From assembly GCA_910588065.1 (NCBI GenBank), contig CAJUPZ010000021.1, positions 1 through 52,051 on the forward strand: a stretch of 52,051 nucleotides of DNA, in the 5' to 3' direction. The position numbers and the translations under genes were made by a program. Below, piece after piece: positions 34,360-41,517 of the stretch. The notes beneath the pieces were generated by a model, which searched no databases, had not been told where the DNA came from, and worked only from the letters and a program-made list of their open reading frames with translations. This stretch comes from an uncultured Muribaculaceae bacterium (GTDB taxonomy: Bacteria; Bacteroidota; Bacteroidia; Bacteroidales; Muribaculaceae). The stretch's first letter is position 1, and every line of letters starts with the position of its first letter.

Positions 34360-34866
34360 TTAGCGGTAGTCCGCGAAGCGGGTCTGGAGCTGCTGGCGGG
34401 CAAAGAAGATGCGGCTCTTGATGGTGCCCAGCGGCAGGTTCATCTGCTCGGCGATTTCGTCATACTTGTAGCCGGCGATGTGCATGTTGAACGGCTCGCT
34501 GTACTTGGCCGGAAGCTCGGCGATGGCGGCGGTGATCTCGGCGGCGGTGAATGAACCCTCCGGTGAGTCGATGCCGCTGTCCTGGCTCAGGTTGAGGTGA
34601 TACAGGTCCTCGGTCTGGTCAATCACTGTGGCGCTCCGCGCTATGCGGCGGTAGTTGTTGATGAAGATGTTGCGCATGATGGTGAACACCCAGCCCTTGA
34701 AGTTGGTGTTCTCGACATACTTGTCGCTGTTGTCGAGAGCCTTGACCATAGTGTCCTGCAGAAGGTCGTAGGCATCGTCGCGGTTGGAGGTGAGCATGTA
34801 GGCGAAGTTGAGCATGTTTGCCTGAAGGCCCATCAGTCGGTCGGTGAAAGTTGAAGTAGCAGCCAT
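34360..34866 (-). CDS. ECF sigma factor, copy 2
   Basis: 168 residues, identical in sequence to copy 3 at 39041-39547. Sigma-2 at about 10-75 (MLNFAYMLTSNRDDAYDLLQ, then FKGWVFTIMRNIFINNYRR) and sigma-4 at about 110-160 (AELPAKYSEPFNMHIAGYKY, IAEQMNLPLGTIKSRIFFAR). It is a small group 4 sigma factor of a type widespread in Bacteroidales, where it is often a stress or envelope regulator; no anti-sigma gene is co-transcribed with it. It has its own promoter at 34958-34986 and a leader of about 85 nt. Having several identical copies is unusual for a sigma factor. Confidence 0.95.
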   Translation of the reverse strand: MAATSTFTDRLMGLQANMLNFAYMLTSNRDDAYDLLQDTMVKALDNSDKYVENTNFKGWVFTIMRNIFINNYRRIARSATVIDQTEDLYHLNLSQDSGIDSPEGSFTAAEITAAIAELPAKYSEPFNMHIAGYKYDEIAEQMNLPLGTIKSRIFFARQQLQTRFADYR

Positions 34867-34957
34867 AGTCGTAAGTTTTAAGTAAGAAGTGATAAATAGT
34901 GATGTAACGTTTTTTGGGTTTGCGTCTTCGGGAGGAGAATGTCTCTGTCCGACGATG

Positions 34958-34986
34958 CAAAGTTACGGCAAAAATCACCGTTCCAA
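34958..34986 (-). promoter_or_regulatory. Promoter of sigma copy 2 (inside the repeat)
   Basis: On the minus strand TTG (34984-34986), an 18-nt spacer and TAACTTTG (34958-34965) followed by C. It is the same as in copy 3 except for one base in the spacer region, so each copy is expressed on its own. Confidence 0.68.
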
Positions 34987-35082
34987 GCATTTTGAAGTTA
35001 ACAGAAGTTAATTCCGTTACACACTTGTTACAACCCGCCGCTGAATGGACTATACCGGCGTATTATCGCTCTTATTATTAGT

Positions 35083-35574
35083 ATGTCGCAAAAAGAATTC
35101 ACCCGACGGATCACTGAGCTGATGGAGAAGCACAAGCAGGAGCTTTTCCGCTATGCGTGCTACCGCGTTGCAAACGTGGAGGATGCTGAGGATATTCTGC
35201 AGGATGTGTATCTGCGGATGCTCGAGCGGGGTAGCGAGGCCGCCAAGGTTGAAAACCTTCATGCTTACGTGTTCAGAGCCTTGGTGAATGCCTGCAACAG
35301 CCATGCCCTGTCGCCCGACTTCATCCCTCTTACCTGCGCGGAGGTGCTCGATATCAGCGAGCAGCCGCAGTCGTTTGAAGATGAGGCGCCGCGCATAGCA
35401 GCCCTTATCGATGCTATGCCCGAGCATACACGCGAGGCTGTGCGGCTGAAGATTTTCGCCTCGATGACCTTCTGTGACATCGCCGCGACGCTCGGTTTTT
35501 CGGAAACCACAGCCAAGCGCCGCTATTATGAAGGACTTGAATATCTTAGATTAAAATTGAATAATACACTATGA
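35083..35574 (+). CDS. Small ECF sigma factor of the beta-propeller module
   Basis: 163 residues. Sigma-2 at about 15-60 (KQELFRYACYRVANVEDAEDILQDVYLRML) is shorter than usual in its second half, and sigma-4 lies at about 105-160 (AMPEHTREAVRLKIFASMTFCDIAATLGFSETTAKRRYYEGLEYLR, key residues the Phe-Cys-Asp-Ile-Ala turn). It differs clearly from the repeated sigma next door, from which it is divergent. The last four bases overlap the start of the next gene (ATGA), so the two are translated together and probably form a sigma/anti-sigma pair. No TAnnTTTG promoter lies just upstream, in keeping with self-regulation. Confidence 0.88.
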   Translation: MSQKEFTRRITELMEKHKQELFRYACYRVANVEDAEDILQDVYLRMLERGSEAAKVENLHAYVFRALVNACNSHALSPDFIPLTCAEVLDISEQPQSFEDEAPRIAALIDAMPEHTREAVRLKIFASMTFCDIAATLGFSETTAKRRYYEGLEYLRLKLNNTL

Positions 35575-36314
35575 ACCTCTCCGACAACACCAACGATGCT
35601 AAGTACCGCAAGGTCCTTGAAGCACTGCAGCCCCGCCATCTGCCCGTGACCTCGATTAAATTCGAGCCGCCGCGCAAGGTCCGCAAACCATTCTCCTTTC
35701 TCACCTCTGTTGTTGGAAAAGTCGCTGCAGTTCTTGCGGTCGGTATATGTGTAGGTATGTTCCTGATGCACTCCGACAGCACCATAGCCGCCGAAAAGGT
35801 GGTCCAGCTGGGGCTGGAAAAGCTTCGCGCCTCAAAGCAGTGTGACATTGAATTTGACACTCGGCTCAAAGCCGGCACCCCATCTCAACCGTTCAGACTC
35901 TCCCCCGATGGAGTGATGACTCCGGCGAGGCTGTCATACACAACCACAGGTGATAATATGCTGAGCCTCTCATGGGAAGATGACGGTGGCAGCCACCTGA
36001 TTGAGATAACACAAAAGGGCTCGATTTCCATTGATGGCGCAGCCAAGAGTACAGTGATGCCGGAGCATGCCAGGGAATCTCTCTCCGGAGTGCTGTTCCT
36101 TGGTGCGGATGATTTCGCGAGGATTCTGGATGGCAAACAGGTGAAAATGTCGCAAAAAGGTGACACAATTCTTGTGTGTATTTCTGAAAAGGGAGGTGAG
36201 TTTGAAGCGAAATTCTCCGATGCCACCGGCCACCTGCTATCGTTCAAAGCCTTAGACAAATCAATGGGCACCCCAATCATAATGTTTGAAACCAATTCCA
36301 TAACATACAAATAA
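35571..36314 (+). CDS. Single-pass membrane protein, candidate anti-sigma factor
   Basis: 247 residues: about 44 polar, Pro-rich cytoplasmic residues, one membrane helix (about 45-66, SVVGKVAAVLAVGICVGMFL), then an extracytoplasmic beta-rich domain of about 180 residues with many strands ending in aromatic or Thr residues (for example GEFEAKFSDATGHLLSFKALDK). That layout suits an anti-sigma factor, and the outer domain is reminiscent of LolA/RseB-like folds, but I see no zinc-binding anti-sigma motif and no family I can name with certainty. Its start overlaps the ECF sigma stop by four bases and the propeller lipoprotein gene follows after 11 nt. The anti-sigma role is inference. Confidence 0.6.
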   Translation: MNLSDNTNDAKYRKVLEALQPRHLPVTSIKFEPPRKVRKPFSFLTSVVGKVAAVLAVGICVGMFLMHSDSTIAAEKVVQLGLEKLRASKQCDIEFDTRLKAGTPSQPFRLSPDGVMTPARLSYTTTGDNMLSLSWEDDGGSHLIEITQKGSISIDGAAKSTVMPEHARESLSGVLFLGADDFARILDGKQVKMSQKGDTILVCISEKGGEFEAKFSDATGHLLSFKALDKSMGTPIIMFETNSITYK

Positions 36315-36325
36315 CTACAACTCTC

Positions 36326-37477
36326 ATGAAACAAATATACTATGCCTTGGGATTGTGCATATTGTGCTCATGCAAGAGCAATCCGGTGTCTGTAACCATG
36401 CTTGATTCTGACTCATCAGAGTTAATTGTGGTTGATGAGTCTGAAGTAAAAGAGACGAGGGATATTTATCTAAGTGAAATTGCCGAGGACTTCCGCATTG
36501 TTAGATTTGACAATGTGGAGGAAGCCTTTTATAGTGGATTTATGCCCTCTTTCTCAGAGAACTATATAGCTATAGGCAAAAAGCCGGTCAAGCTATTTAC
36601 CAAAGATGGGAAATACTTGTGCGATATAGGTGGTGTAGGCAATGGTCCGGGAGAATACTCTTCGGCTTACGATGTGCTCATTGACGAACCCGCCGGACGA
36701 ATTTATGTAGCAGGTTTTTCCAAAAACCTGAACTGCTATGACCTCAAAGGCAATTATGTGGGTAATATAGCATTTCCTAAGCCTCTCAACAAAGGCAAAC
36801 TGTTTAAATCCCCGGATGGTACTATATCCGCAGTGCAACTCTGCTTCAAAGAGTATGAGGATAACCATTTTGTCGCTGCCAATTTTAATCCATTGGATGC
36901 CGGCGACAGCGTGAGATATGTTTTCTCTCCTCAACTTGAAATAAGTATAAAAAATGAAGAGGGAGCGACGGTGGGCTTCAACAACGAGGTGTGGTCCTAC
37001 CGTTGCTCTGACCGGCAGTCTTTTCACACAACCTTCAATGATACCTTATACTCCTATAATCCACAAGAAAACAAGCTTGACGCCATCTTCAAGTTGGATA
37101 TGCTGCCTGAGCGTAAAGGCTCCTCATTTTTTGTATACAGGGAGTTGCCGGATTTGATTTTGGCGGATATTGTTGGAGGAGACAACTCCGGTTCTATTGC
37201 CCTTGACAAACACAACAAAGACGTCTGGCGCGTGGGCAAGATGATTAATGACTCCTTCTTCAATCTCCGTTACGGTTGCAGAGGGCTGCATGACGGTTAT
37301 ATTTTTGAAGTATACGAGCCGCTTGAGTTGAAGGAGAAGTTGGAAAAATCTCTTGAGAATGGAGATGTTGCAGACAGCGACAGAGCAAAAATAGACTCGT
37401 TACTGAACACTCTACACGAAAACGACAACAATCTCCTGTTTGTTAGCAAATTAAAGCAGAGTAAACACAATCAATAA
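36326..37477 (+). CDS. 6-bladed beta-propeller lipoprotein 1
   Basis: 383 residues. The signal peptide ends in a lipobox (ILCSC, Cys near residue 16), so the protein is lipid-anchored. The body matches the 6-bladed beta-propeller (PF17170) proteins of Bacteroidales: repeated strands with IGGVGNGPGEYSSAYDVLID, RIYVAGFSKNLNCYDLKGNYV and similar turns. These proteins are probably surface or periplasmic ligand binders; no enzyme motif is visible. The DNA is clearly more AT-rich than the dcw genes. It follows the membrane protein by 11 nt and so belongs to the sigma operon. The late third is less propeller-like and charged. Confidence 0.82.
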   Translation: MKQIYYALGLCILCSCKSNPVSVTMLDSDSSELIVVDESEVKETRDIYLSEIAEDFRIVRFDNVEEAFYSGFMPSFSENYIAIGKKPVKLFTKDGKYLCDIGGVGNGPGEYSSAYDVLIDEPAGRIYVAGFSKNLNCYDLKGNYVGNIAFPKPLNKGKLFKSPDGTISAVQLCFKEYEDNHFVAANFNPLDAGDSVRYVFSPQLEISIKNEEGATVGFNNEVWSYRCSDRQSFHTTFNDTLYSYNPQENKLDAIFKLDMLPERKGSSFFVYRELPDLILADIVGGDNSGSIALDKHNKDVWRVGKMINDSFFNLRYGCRGLHDGYIFEVYEPLELKEKLEKSLENGDVADSDRAKIDSLLNTLHENDNNLLFVSKLKQSKHNQ

Positions 37478-37689
37478 CAAAAACAGAATAATAAAATTCC
37501 ACCCTCACGAAAACGATCCGCATCATCTCATCTATACAACTCCAAATTTTACGACGCTGGACGGATTTCTTAGGTTGTGTAGTTGTTAAGTCATTTAGAA
37601 AGAGTATATTTGCAACAAAGACGAGTAATACACAAATCATTGCCCTGCTTGTAGAAAACATTTAATAATTCAATAAAACTTCTAACTCC
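37478..37689. other. 212-nt gap before the second propeller gene
   Basis: AT-rich. It holds the promoter at 37583-37612 and a leader of about 70 nt. No gene or clear terminator is seen. Confidence 0.5.
37583..37612 (+). promoter_or_regulatory. Promoter of propeller gene 2
   Basis: TTG at 37583-37585, a 19-nt spacer and TATATTTG at 37605-37612 followed by C. It gives the second lipoprotein gene its own housekeeping-type promoter, apart from the sigma operon. Confidence 0.68.
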
Positions 37690-38925
37690 ATGAAACGAAT
37701 CCGCATCACTTCGCTGCTCGCTGTTGTGGCAGCTGTGCTCACAGGCTGCGGTTCAGGCTCATCGTCAAAAGGTGAGTTCTCGGGGTCTGCAAATCCTATT
37801 TCCAAAACCTTTGCCGAAGCGCCGGTGGTGGCGCAAGCGGTGGCACACGGCAGCGACACCCTGATTGTCGGCAAACTCACCTCAGCCCCGGAGCAGGTGA
37901 CTCTCCTCGCCTCCGACGTTCTGGACGACATTGAGCTGGTGAAGCTTGAAAACAGCGATGAAGCCGTTGTTGGCAGAGGCAATGTGTGGGTCACAGACAA
38001 ACGGATTCTGATATATTCCGACGACGAGGTGAAGCAGTTTGACCGCTCCGGAAAATACCTCGGCAAGGTCGGCGCCAAGGGGCAGGGTCCCGGCGAATAC
38101 TCCATAGCCCCCTATTATATGGATGCCGATGAGAAGGCGGGGCGCATCTATATGATGCAGTATAACGCAAAGAATATTTTTGTGTATGACACTGACGGCA
38201 AATACATCGAGAGCATTCCGCTGGCACAGGAGGTAAACAAAGGTTTCTTCACCGTTGACAATGAAAAAGGCACCGTTACAATTGCCGCCCTTCTGTTTCA
38301 CAGCGATGAAAACCCCACTCCGGTGTGGACCCAGGACATGAAGGGCAATGTGATCAGTTCGGTGTTCAAGCCTAATATCACTGTTGTGCCCGATTTCAGC
38401 AGCGAGATTTATCGCGGCTCGAATGCAGGCAACGAGGACTTAACCTACTCACTGTTCAGAATAGATGCCAAGGCTGACACTCTGTACAACTACTCCGATG
38501 GCCGCCTCACACCCGCCTTTACCTTTGACTTCGGCGACGAGGTGCCGATGCACTATTTCAGAGCGTTTCCCCAATTTTATGTAGTTGTGACATTCGGAAC
38601 ACCCGAGCAGGTCAGCGAGTCAACATACGTGCTGCCCAGCAACGCACCGTTTGTAATCGACCGGGCTACACTGCATGGTGCGCCGGCAGTGCTGATGTTT
38701 GACAACTTCGGCACCCTTACCATGGACCGAGGCTGGACCGGCTGCAGCAATCCGGAATACTTGGCGTGGAATCTAGATCCGGGTGATCTCCTCGCTTGCC
38801 TCGAAACGGCTCCCGAAAGCCATCCCCTTGCCACAGAGGAAGGGATGGCACGCATGAAGGAGCTGAAAGAGAGCATCGACCCTGACGACAACAACTATGT
38901 GATCATAGGCCGCTGGAAGCGCTGA
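37690..38925 (+). CDS. 6-bladed beta-propeller lipoprotein 2
   Basis: 411 residues. A lipobox (LTGCG, Cys near residue 20) follows the signal peptide. The fold is as in lipoprotein 1: KVGAKGQGPGEYSIAPYYMD, then KAGRIYMMQYNAKNIFVYDT and DGKYIESIPLAQEVNKGFF match its blades in order, so the two are paralogues, although far from identical. The DNA is more GC-rich than gene 1, suggesting separate histories. It ends 20 nt before sigma-repeat copy 3. It may act as a surface receptor feeding the sigma/anti-sigma pair, which is a hypothesis only. Confidence 0.82.
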   Translation: MKRIRITSLLAVVAAVLTGCGSGSSSKGEFSGSANPISKTFAEAPVVAQAVAHGSDTLIVGKLTSAPEQVTLLASDVLDDIELVKLENSDEAVVGRGNVWVTDKRILIYSDDEVKQFDRSGKYLGKVGAKGQGPGEYSIAPYYMDADEKAGRIYMMQYNAKNIFVYDTDGKYIESIPLAQEVNKGFFTVDNEKGTVTIAALLFHSDENPTPVWTQDMKGNVISSVFKPNITVVPDFSSEIYRGSNAGNEDLTYSLFRIDAKADTLYNYSDGRLTPAFTFDFGDEVPMHYFRAFPQFYVVVTFGTPEQVSESTYVLPSNAPFVIDRATLHGAPAVLMFDNFGTLTMDRGWTGCSNPEYLAWNLDPGDLLACLETAPESHPLATEEGMARMKELKESIDPDDNNYVIIGRWKR

Positions 38926-38945
38926 GATTCACAAACCATATAATC

Positions 38946-38981
38946 AAAAGCGGCGGCGCGCGGAGTTGGACTCTGCGCGCC
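38946..38981 (-). terminator. Hairpin terminator of sigma copy 3
   Basis: The same stem as in copy 2 at 38955-38981, with four T on the minus strand at 38946-38949. It may also end transcription from the converging propeller gene. Confidence 0.65.
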
Positions 38982-39040
38982 GTGCGTTTGTGTGTATATG
39001 TGTGTCGGGTTTGGTTGTGTGTTTTTGGCTGCGGGGGAAA

Positions 39041-39547
39041 TCAACGGTAGTCGGCGAAGCGGGTCTGGAGCTGCTGGCGGGCAAAGAAGATGCGGCTCTT
39101 GATGGTGCCCAGCGGCAGGTTCATCTGCTCGGCGATTTCGTCATACTTGTAGCCGGCGATGTGCATGTTGAACGGCTCGCTGTACTTGGCCGGAAGCTCG
39201 GCGATGGCGGCGGTGATCTCGGCGGCGGTGAATGAACCCTCCGGTGAGTCGATGCCGCTGTCCTGGCTCAGGTTGAGGTGATACAGGTCCTCGGTCTGGT
39301 CAATCACTGTGGCGCTCCGCGCTATGCGGCGGTAGTTGTTGATGAAGATGTTGCGCATGATGGTGAACACCCAGCCCTTGAAGTTGGTGTTCTCGACATA
39401 CTTGTCGCTGTTGTCGAGAGCCTTGACCATAGTGTCCTGCAGAAGGTCGTAGGCATCGTCGCGGTTGGAGGTGAGCATGTAGGCGAAGTTGAGCATGTTT
39501 GCCTGAAGGCCCATCAGTCGGTCGGTGAAAGTTGAAGTAGCAGCCAT
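39041..39547 (-). CDS. ECF sigma factor, copy 3
   Basis: 168 residues, identical to copy 2 over the full length. At the DNA level the only coding differences I find are in the last codons (GCC for GCG, CGT for CGC) and the stop (TGA for TAA). The domain layout is as in copy 2: sigma-2 at about 10-75 and sigma-4 at about 110-160. Own promoter at 39639-39667. The gene lies between the propeller module and the TPR-secG pair. Such near-identity points to recent duplication or ongoing gene conversion, or else to an assembly artefact. Confidence 0.95.
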   Translation of the reverse strand: MAATSTFTDRLMGLQANMLNFAYMLTSNRDDAYDLLQDTMVKALDNSDKYVENTNFKGWVFTIMRNIFINNYRRIARSATVIDQTEDLYHLNLSQDSGIDSPEGSFTAAEITAAIAELPAKYSEPFNMHIAGYKYDEIAEQMNLPLGTIKSRIFFARQQLQTRFADYR

Positions 39548-39638
39548 AGTCGTAAGTTTTAAGTAAGAAGTGATAAATAGTGATGTAACGTTTTTTGGGT
39601 TTGCGTCTTCGGGAGGAGAATGTCTCTGTCCGACGATG

Positions 39639-39667
39639 CAAAGTTACGGCAAAAATAACCGTTCCAA
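39639..39667 (-). promoter_or_regulatory. Promoter of sigma copy 3
   Basis: On the minus strand TTG (39665-39667), an 18-nt spacer and TAACTTTG (39639-39646) followed by C; the layout is the same as in copy 2. Confidence 0.68.
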
Positions 39668-39803
39668 GCATTTTAAAGTTAACAGAAGTTAATTCCGTTA
39701 CACACTTGTTACAACCCAAAACTCCCATACCCTGGACCCTGCATTACACCTTATTATATATAGGCTGCCGGAGATGTGCAGCGGCTAAAAGTGCGGCGGT
39801 GGC

Positions 39804-39834
39804 TTGATTATTCGCCGACAAAGATGTAATTTTG
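39804..39834 (+). promoter_or_regulatory. Promoter of the TPR-secG operon
   Basis: TTG at 39804-39806, a 20-nt spacer and TAATTTTG at 39827-39834. It lies to the right of the repeat boundary, so the two genes keep a promoter of their own whatever lies on the other side of the repeat. Confidence 0.65.
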
Positions 39835-39886
39835 TCTAATAATCAGGCTGAAGCGAAATACAACGCGCCCTTGGTTTTCCCCGCTT

Positions 39887-40621
39887 ATGGAAGATTCGAT
39901 ATTGAATAAATTTGCCGGCAGTATCGGCAGCGATTCCTGCCCGTCGGAGCAGGAGGTGGCTTTTCTCGAAGCCGCCTATCCTTATTTTCTACTGCCGGCG
40001 GCTGTGCGCCTTGAGCGTGGAACCGATGTTGACGGGCAGGAGCGAAGACATTTGTCGCAGCGACTGGCTTTGGGTGCCGCGGCTCCGGATGCTCTTTTTC
40101 AGTTCGTAGACCCGGATGGCAGACTTTTCGCTGACTTTTACCCTCACTCTACCATGCCCTCAAAACCCTCCACTGATTCTGCAATCAACACTTTTCTTGA
40201 AACATACGGCAAGAGCACCCCTGAGGAGGAAGCTCTGCTCACCCGTTTGATTTTCAACCCGGTGCCGGAATATGCCGCCACTCTTATTGCAGAAGATGAG
40301 CGGCAGGAGCAGCATTCGCAGGGTCAGGATGCGGTGCTCGACGCTTTTCTCAGCAGCTTCTCAGCCGACACCAAAGGGGAGGGCGGTGAGGCTCCGGCTC
40401 CGCAGCCCAAGCCCCGCAAGACATCCCGGCCAAAGGCATCGGAAGATTCGCTGCTCAGTGAAAGTCTGGCAAAAATTTACATTTCGAGGGGCCGATATGA
40501 CAAGGCGTATGAAATTATCCACTCGCTAAGTTTGAATTTTCCAAAAAAAAGTATTTACTTTGCAGACCAATTGCGTTTCTTGCAGAAACTTATGTTGAAT
40601 AACAAATTTAAAGACAAATAA
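39887..40621 (+). CDS. TPR-like protein of the lptE-secG neighbourhood
   Basis: 244 residues and no signal peptide. The middle is low in complexity (Pro/Lys-rich, about 160-185), and the last 60 residues look like a tetratricopeptide pair (SLAKIYISRGRYDKAYEIIH, then NFPKKSIYFADQLRFLQKLM). I recognise no enzyme domain. Genes of this type lie between lptE and secG in other Bacteroidales as I recall, and secG follows here after 12 nt. The function is unknown, perhaps an adaptor in envelope biogenesis. Confidence 0.72.
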   Translation: MEDSILNKFAGSIGSDSCPSEQEVAFLEAAYPYFLLPAAVRLERGTDVDGQERRHLSQRLALGAAAPDALFQFVDPDGRLFADFYPHSTMPSKPSTDSAINTFLETYGKSTPEEEALLTRLIFNPVPEYAATLIAEDERQEQHSQGQDAVLDAFLSSFSADTKGEGGEAPAPQPKPRKTSRPKASEDSLLSESLAKIYISRGRYDKAYEIIHSLSLNFPKKSIYFADQLRFLQKLMLNNKFKDK

Positions 40622-40633
40622 ATACTACCGGAT

Positions 40634-40993
40634 ATGTATGTAGTTCTCATCATTCTCACTCTCATTGCAGCCATCCTTCTCATAGGAGTGGTGCTCATCC
40701 AGAAATCAAAGGGTGGCGGCCTTTCTTCATCTTTCGCCGGCTCTAACCAGATTATGGGTGTGAGACGTACAAACAGCTTTATCGAGAAAGTTACATGGAT
40801 TCTCGCGGCTGCAATCTGCGTGTTTGCAATCGTGTCAACTTTCTTCATGCCCAACGCTCTCGGCGAGGATGGCAGCCGTGTCAAGGCAGCTCCCGTTCAG
40901 CAGCAGACAGGTGGCAACTATGATTCGCCCCTCACTGTAGACGAGGCTCCCGCTGCAGCTGACGCTGCTCCCGAGGCAGCTCCCGCTGAGTAA
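40634..40993 (+). CDS. secG: Preprotein translocase subunit SecG
   Basis: 119 residues. Two membrane helices (about 2-22 and 52-72) flank the conserved cytoplasmic loop VLIQKSKGGGLSSSFAG. The C terminus is rich in Ala and Pro. SecG sits beside SecYE in the inner membrane and helps export. The gene follows the TPR gene by 12 nt and is followed by a hairpin terminator. Confidence 0.95.
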   Translation: MYVVLIILTLIAAILLIGVVLIQKSKGGGLSSSFAGSNQIMGVRRTNSFIEKVTWILAAAICVFAIVSTFFMPNALGEDGSRVKAAPVQQQTGGNYDSPLTVDEAPAAADAAPEAAPAE

Positions 40994-41014
40994 GGCCGGA
41001 CAGTAACTTTTTCC

Positions 41015-41057
41015 GGGAGGCGGCGCGCTTTCACTCGCGCTTCCTCCCTTTTCTCTT
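41015..41057 (+). terminator. Terminator after secG
   Basis: GGGAGG (41015-41020) pairs with CCTCCC (41043-41048), with GCGCG/CGCGC inside, followed by TTTTCTCTT. This separates secG from rbfA. Confidence 0.75.
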
Positions 41058-41136
41058 ATGCGGCGGCTAACAAATCGCCCCCTCCCGCGTTATTTCGTAT
41101 ATAGACAAATAGAAATAACCTAAAAAAACACTCATT

Positions 41137-41517
41137 ATGGAAACTACCCGTCAAGCAAAAATATCGCGCCTTATACAGAAGGAGCTCAGCGAAATTTTCC
41201 GGCAGCAGACCGCAAAGACACGCGGTGTCATTGTGTCGGTGAGCAGTGTGGCAGTGTCGCCTGACCTCAGCATAGCCAAGGCATATCTTTCAGTGTTTCC
41301 CTCTGAAAAAGGAGCCGAAGTGATTGAAAGCATCCGTGCAAGCGCAAAGACTGTGCGCTACGAGCTTGCGCAGCGCGTCAGATTCCAGCTGCGCAAAACC
41401 CCCGAGCTGTCATTCTACCTTGACGACACACTCGACTATATCGAAAATATCGACAACCTGCTCAAAGCCGACGCTGAAAAACATCCCGCCGGCTCTGAAC
41501 CCACCGACAATGACTGA
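41137..41517 (+). CDS. rbfA: Ribosome-binding factor A
   Basis: 126 residues, normal for RbfA. KH-like fold with the N-terminal helix TRQAKISRLIQKELSEIF, VSPDLSIAKAYLSVFP in the middle and VRYELAQRVRFQLRKTPELSFYLDDT toward the end. It helps mature the 5' end of 16S rRNA and cold adaptation. Its stop shares one base with the next start (TGATG), so translation of the permease is coupled to it. Confidence 0.95.
   Translation: METTRQAKISRLIQKELSEIFRQQTAKTRGVIVSVSSVAVSPDLSIAKAYLSVFPSEKGAEVIESIRASAKTVRYELAQRVRFQLRKTPELSFYLDDTLDYIENIDNLLKADAEKHPAGSEPTDND

Larger units (their letters stand above)
34267..35036 (-). repeat. Sigma-factor repeat, copy 2 (complete, ~770 bp)
   Basis: It contains the promoter, the ~85-nt leader, the whole sigma gene, the GT-rich 3' region and the hairpin. 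Compared with copy 3 (38945-39717), the upstream part shows only two substitutions (at the TCACC/TAACC and TTGAAG/TTAAAG points), the coding part differs only in the last few codons, and the GT tract differs in length. Similarity stops sharply at 35036 and at about 34267. Confidence 0.92.
38945..39717 (-). repeat. Sigma-factor repeat, copy 3 (complete, ~773 bp)
   Basis: A direct repeat of copy 2 and an inverted repeat of copy 1. It includes promoter, leader, gene, GT-rich 3' region and hairpin. Similarity to copy 2 stops at 39717, after ACAACCC, and at about 38945. The TPR-secG genes begin 170 nt to the right. Confidence 0.92.
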
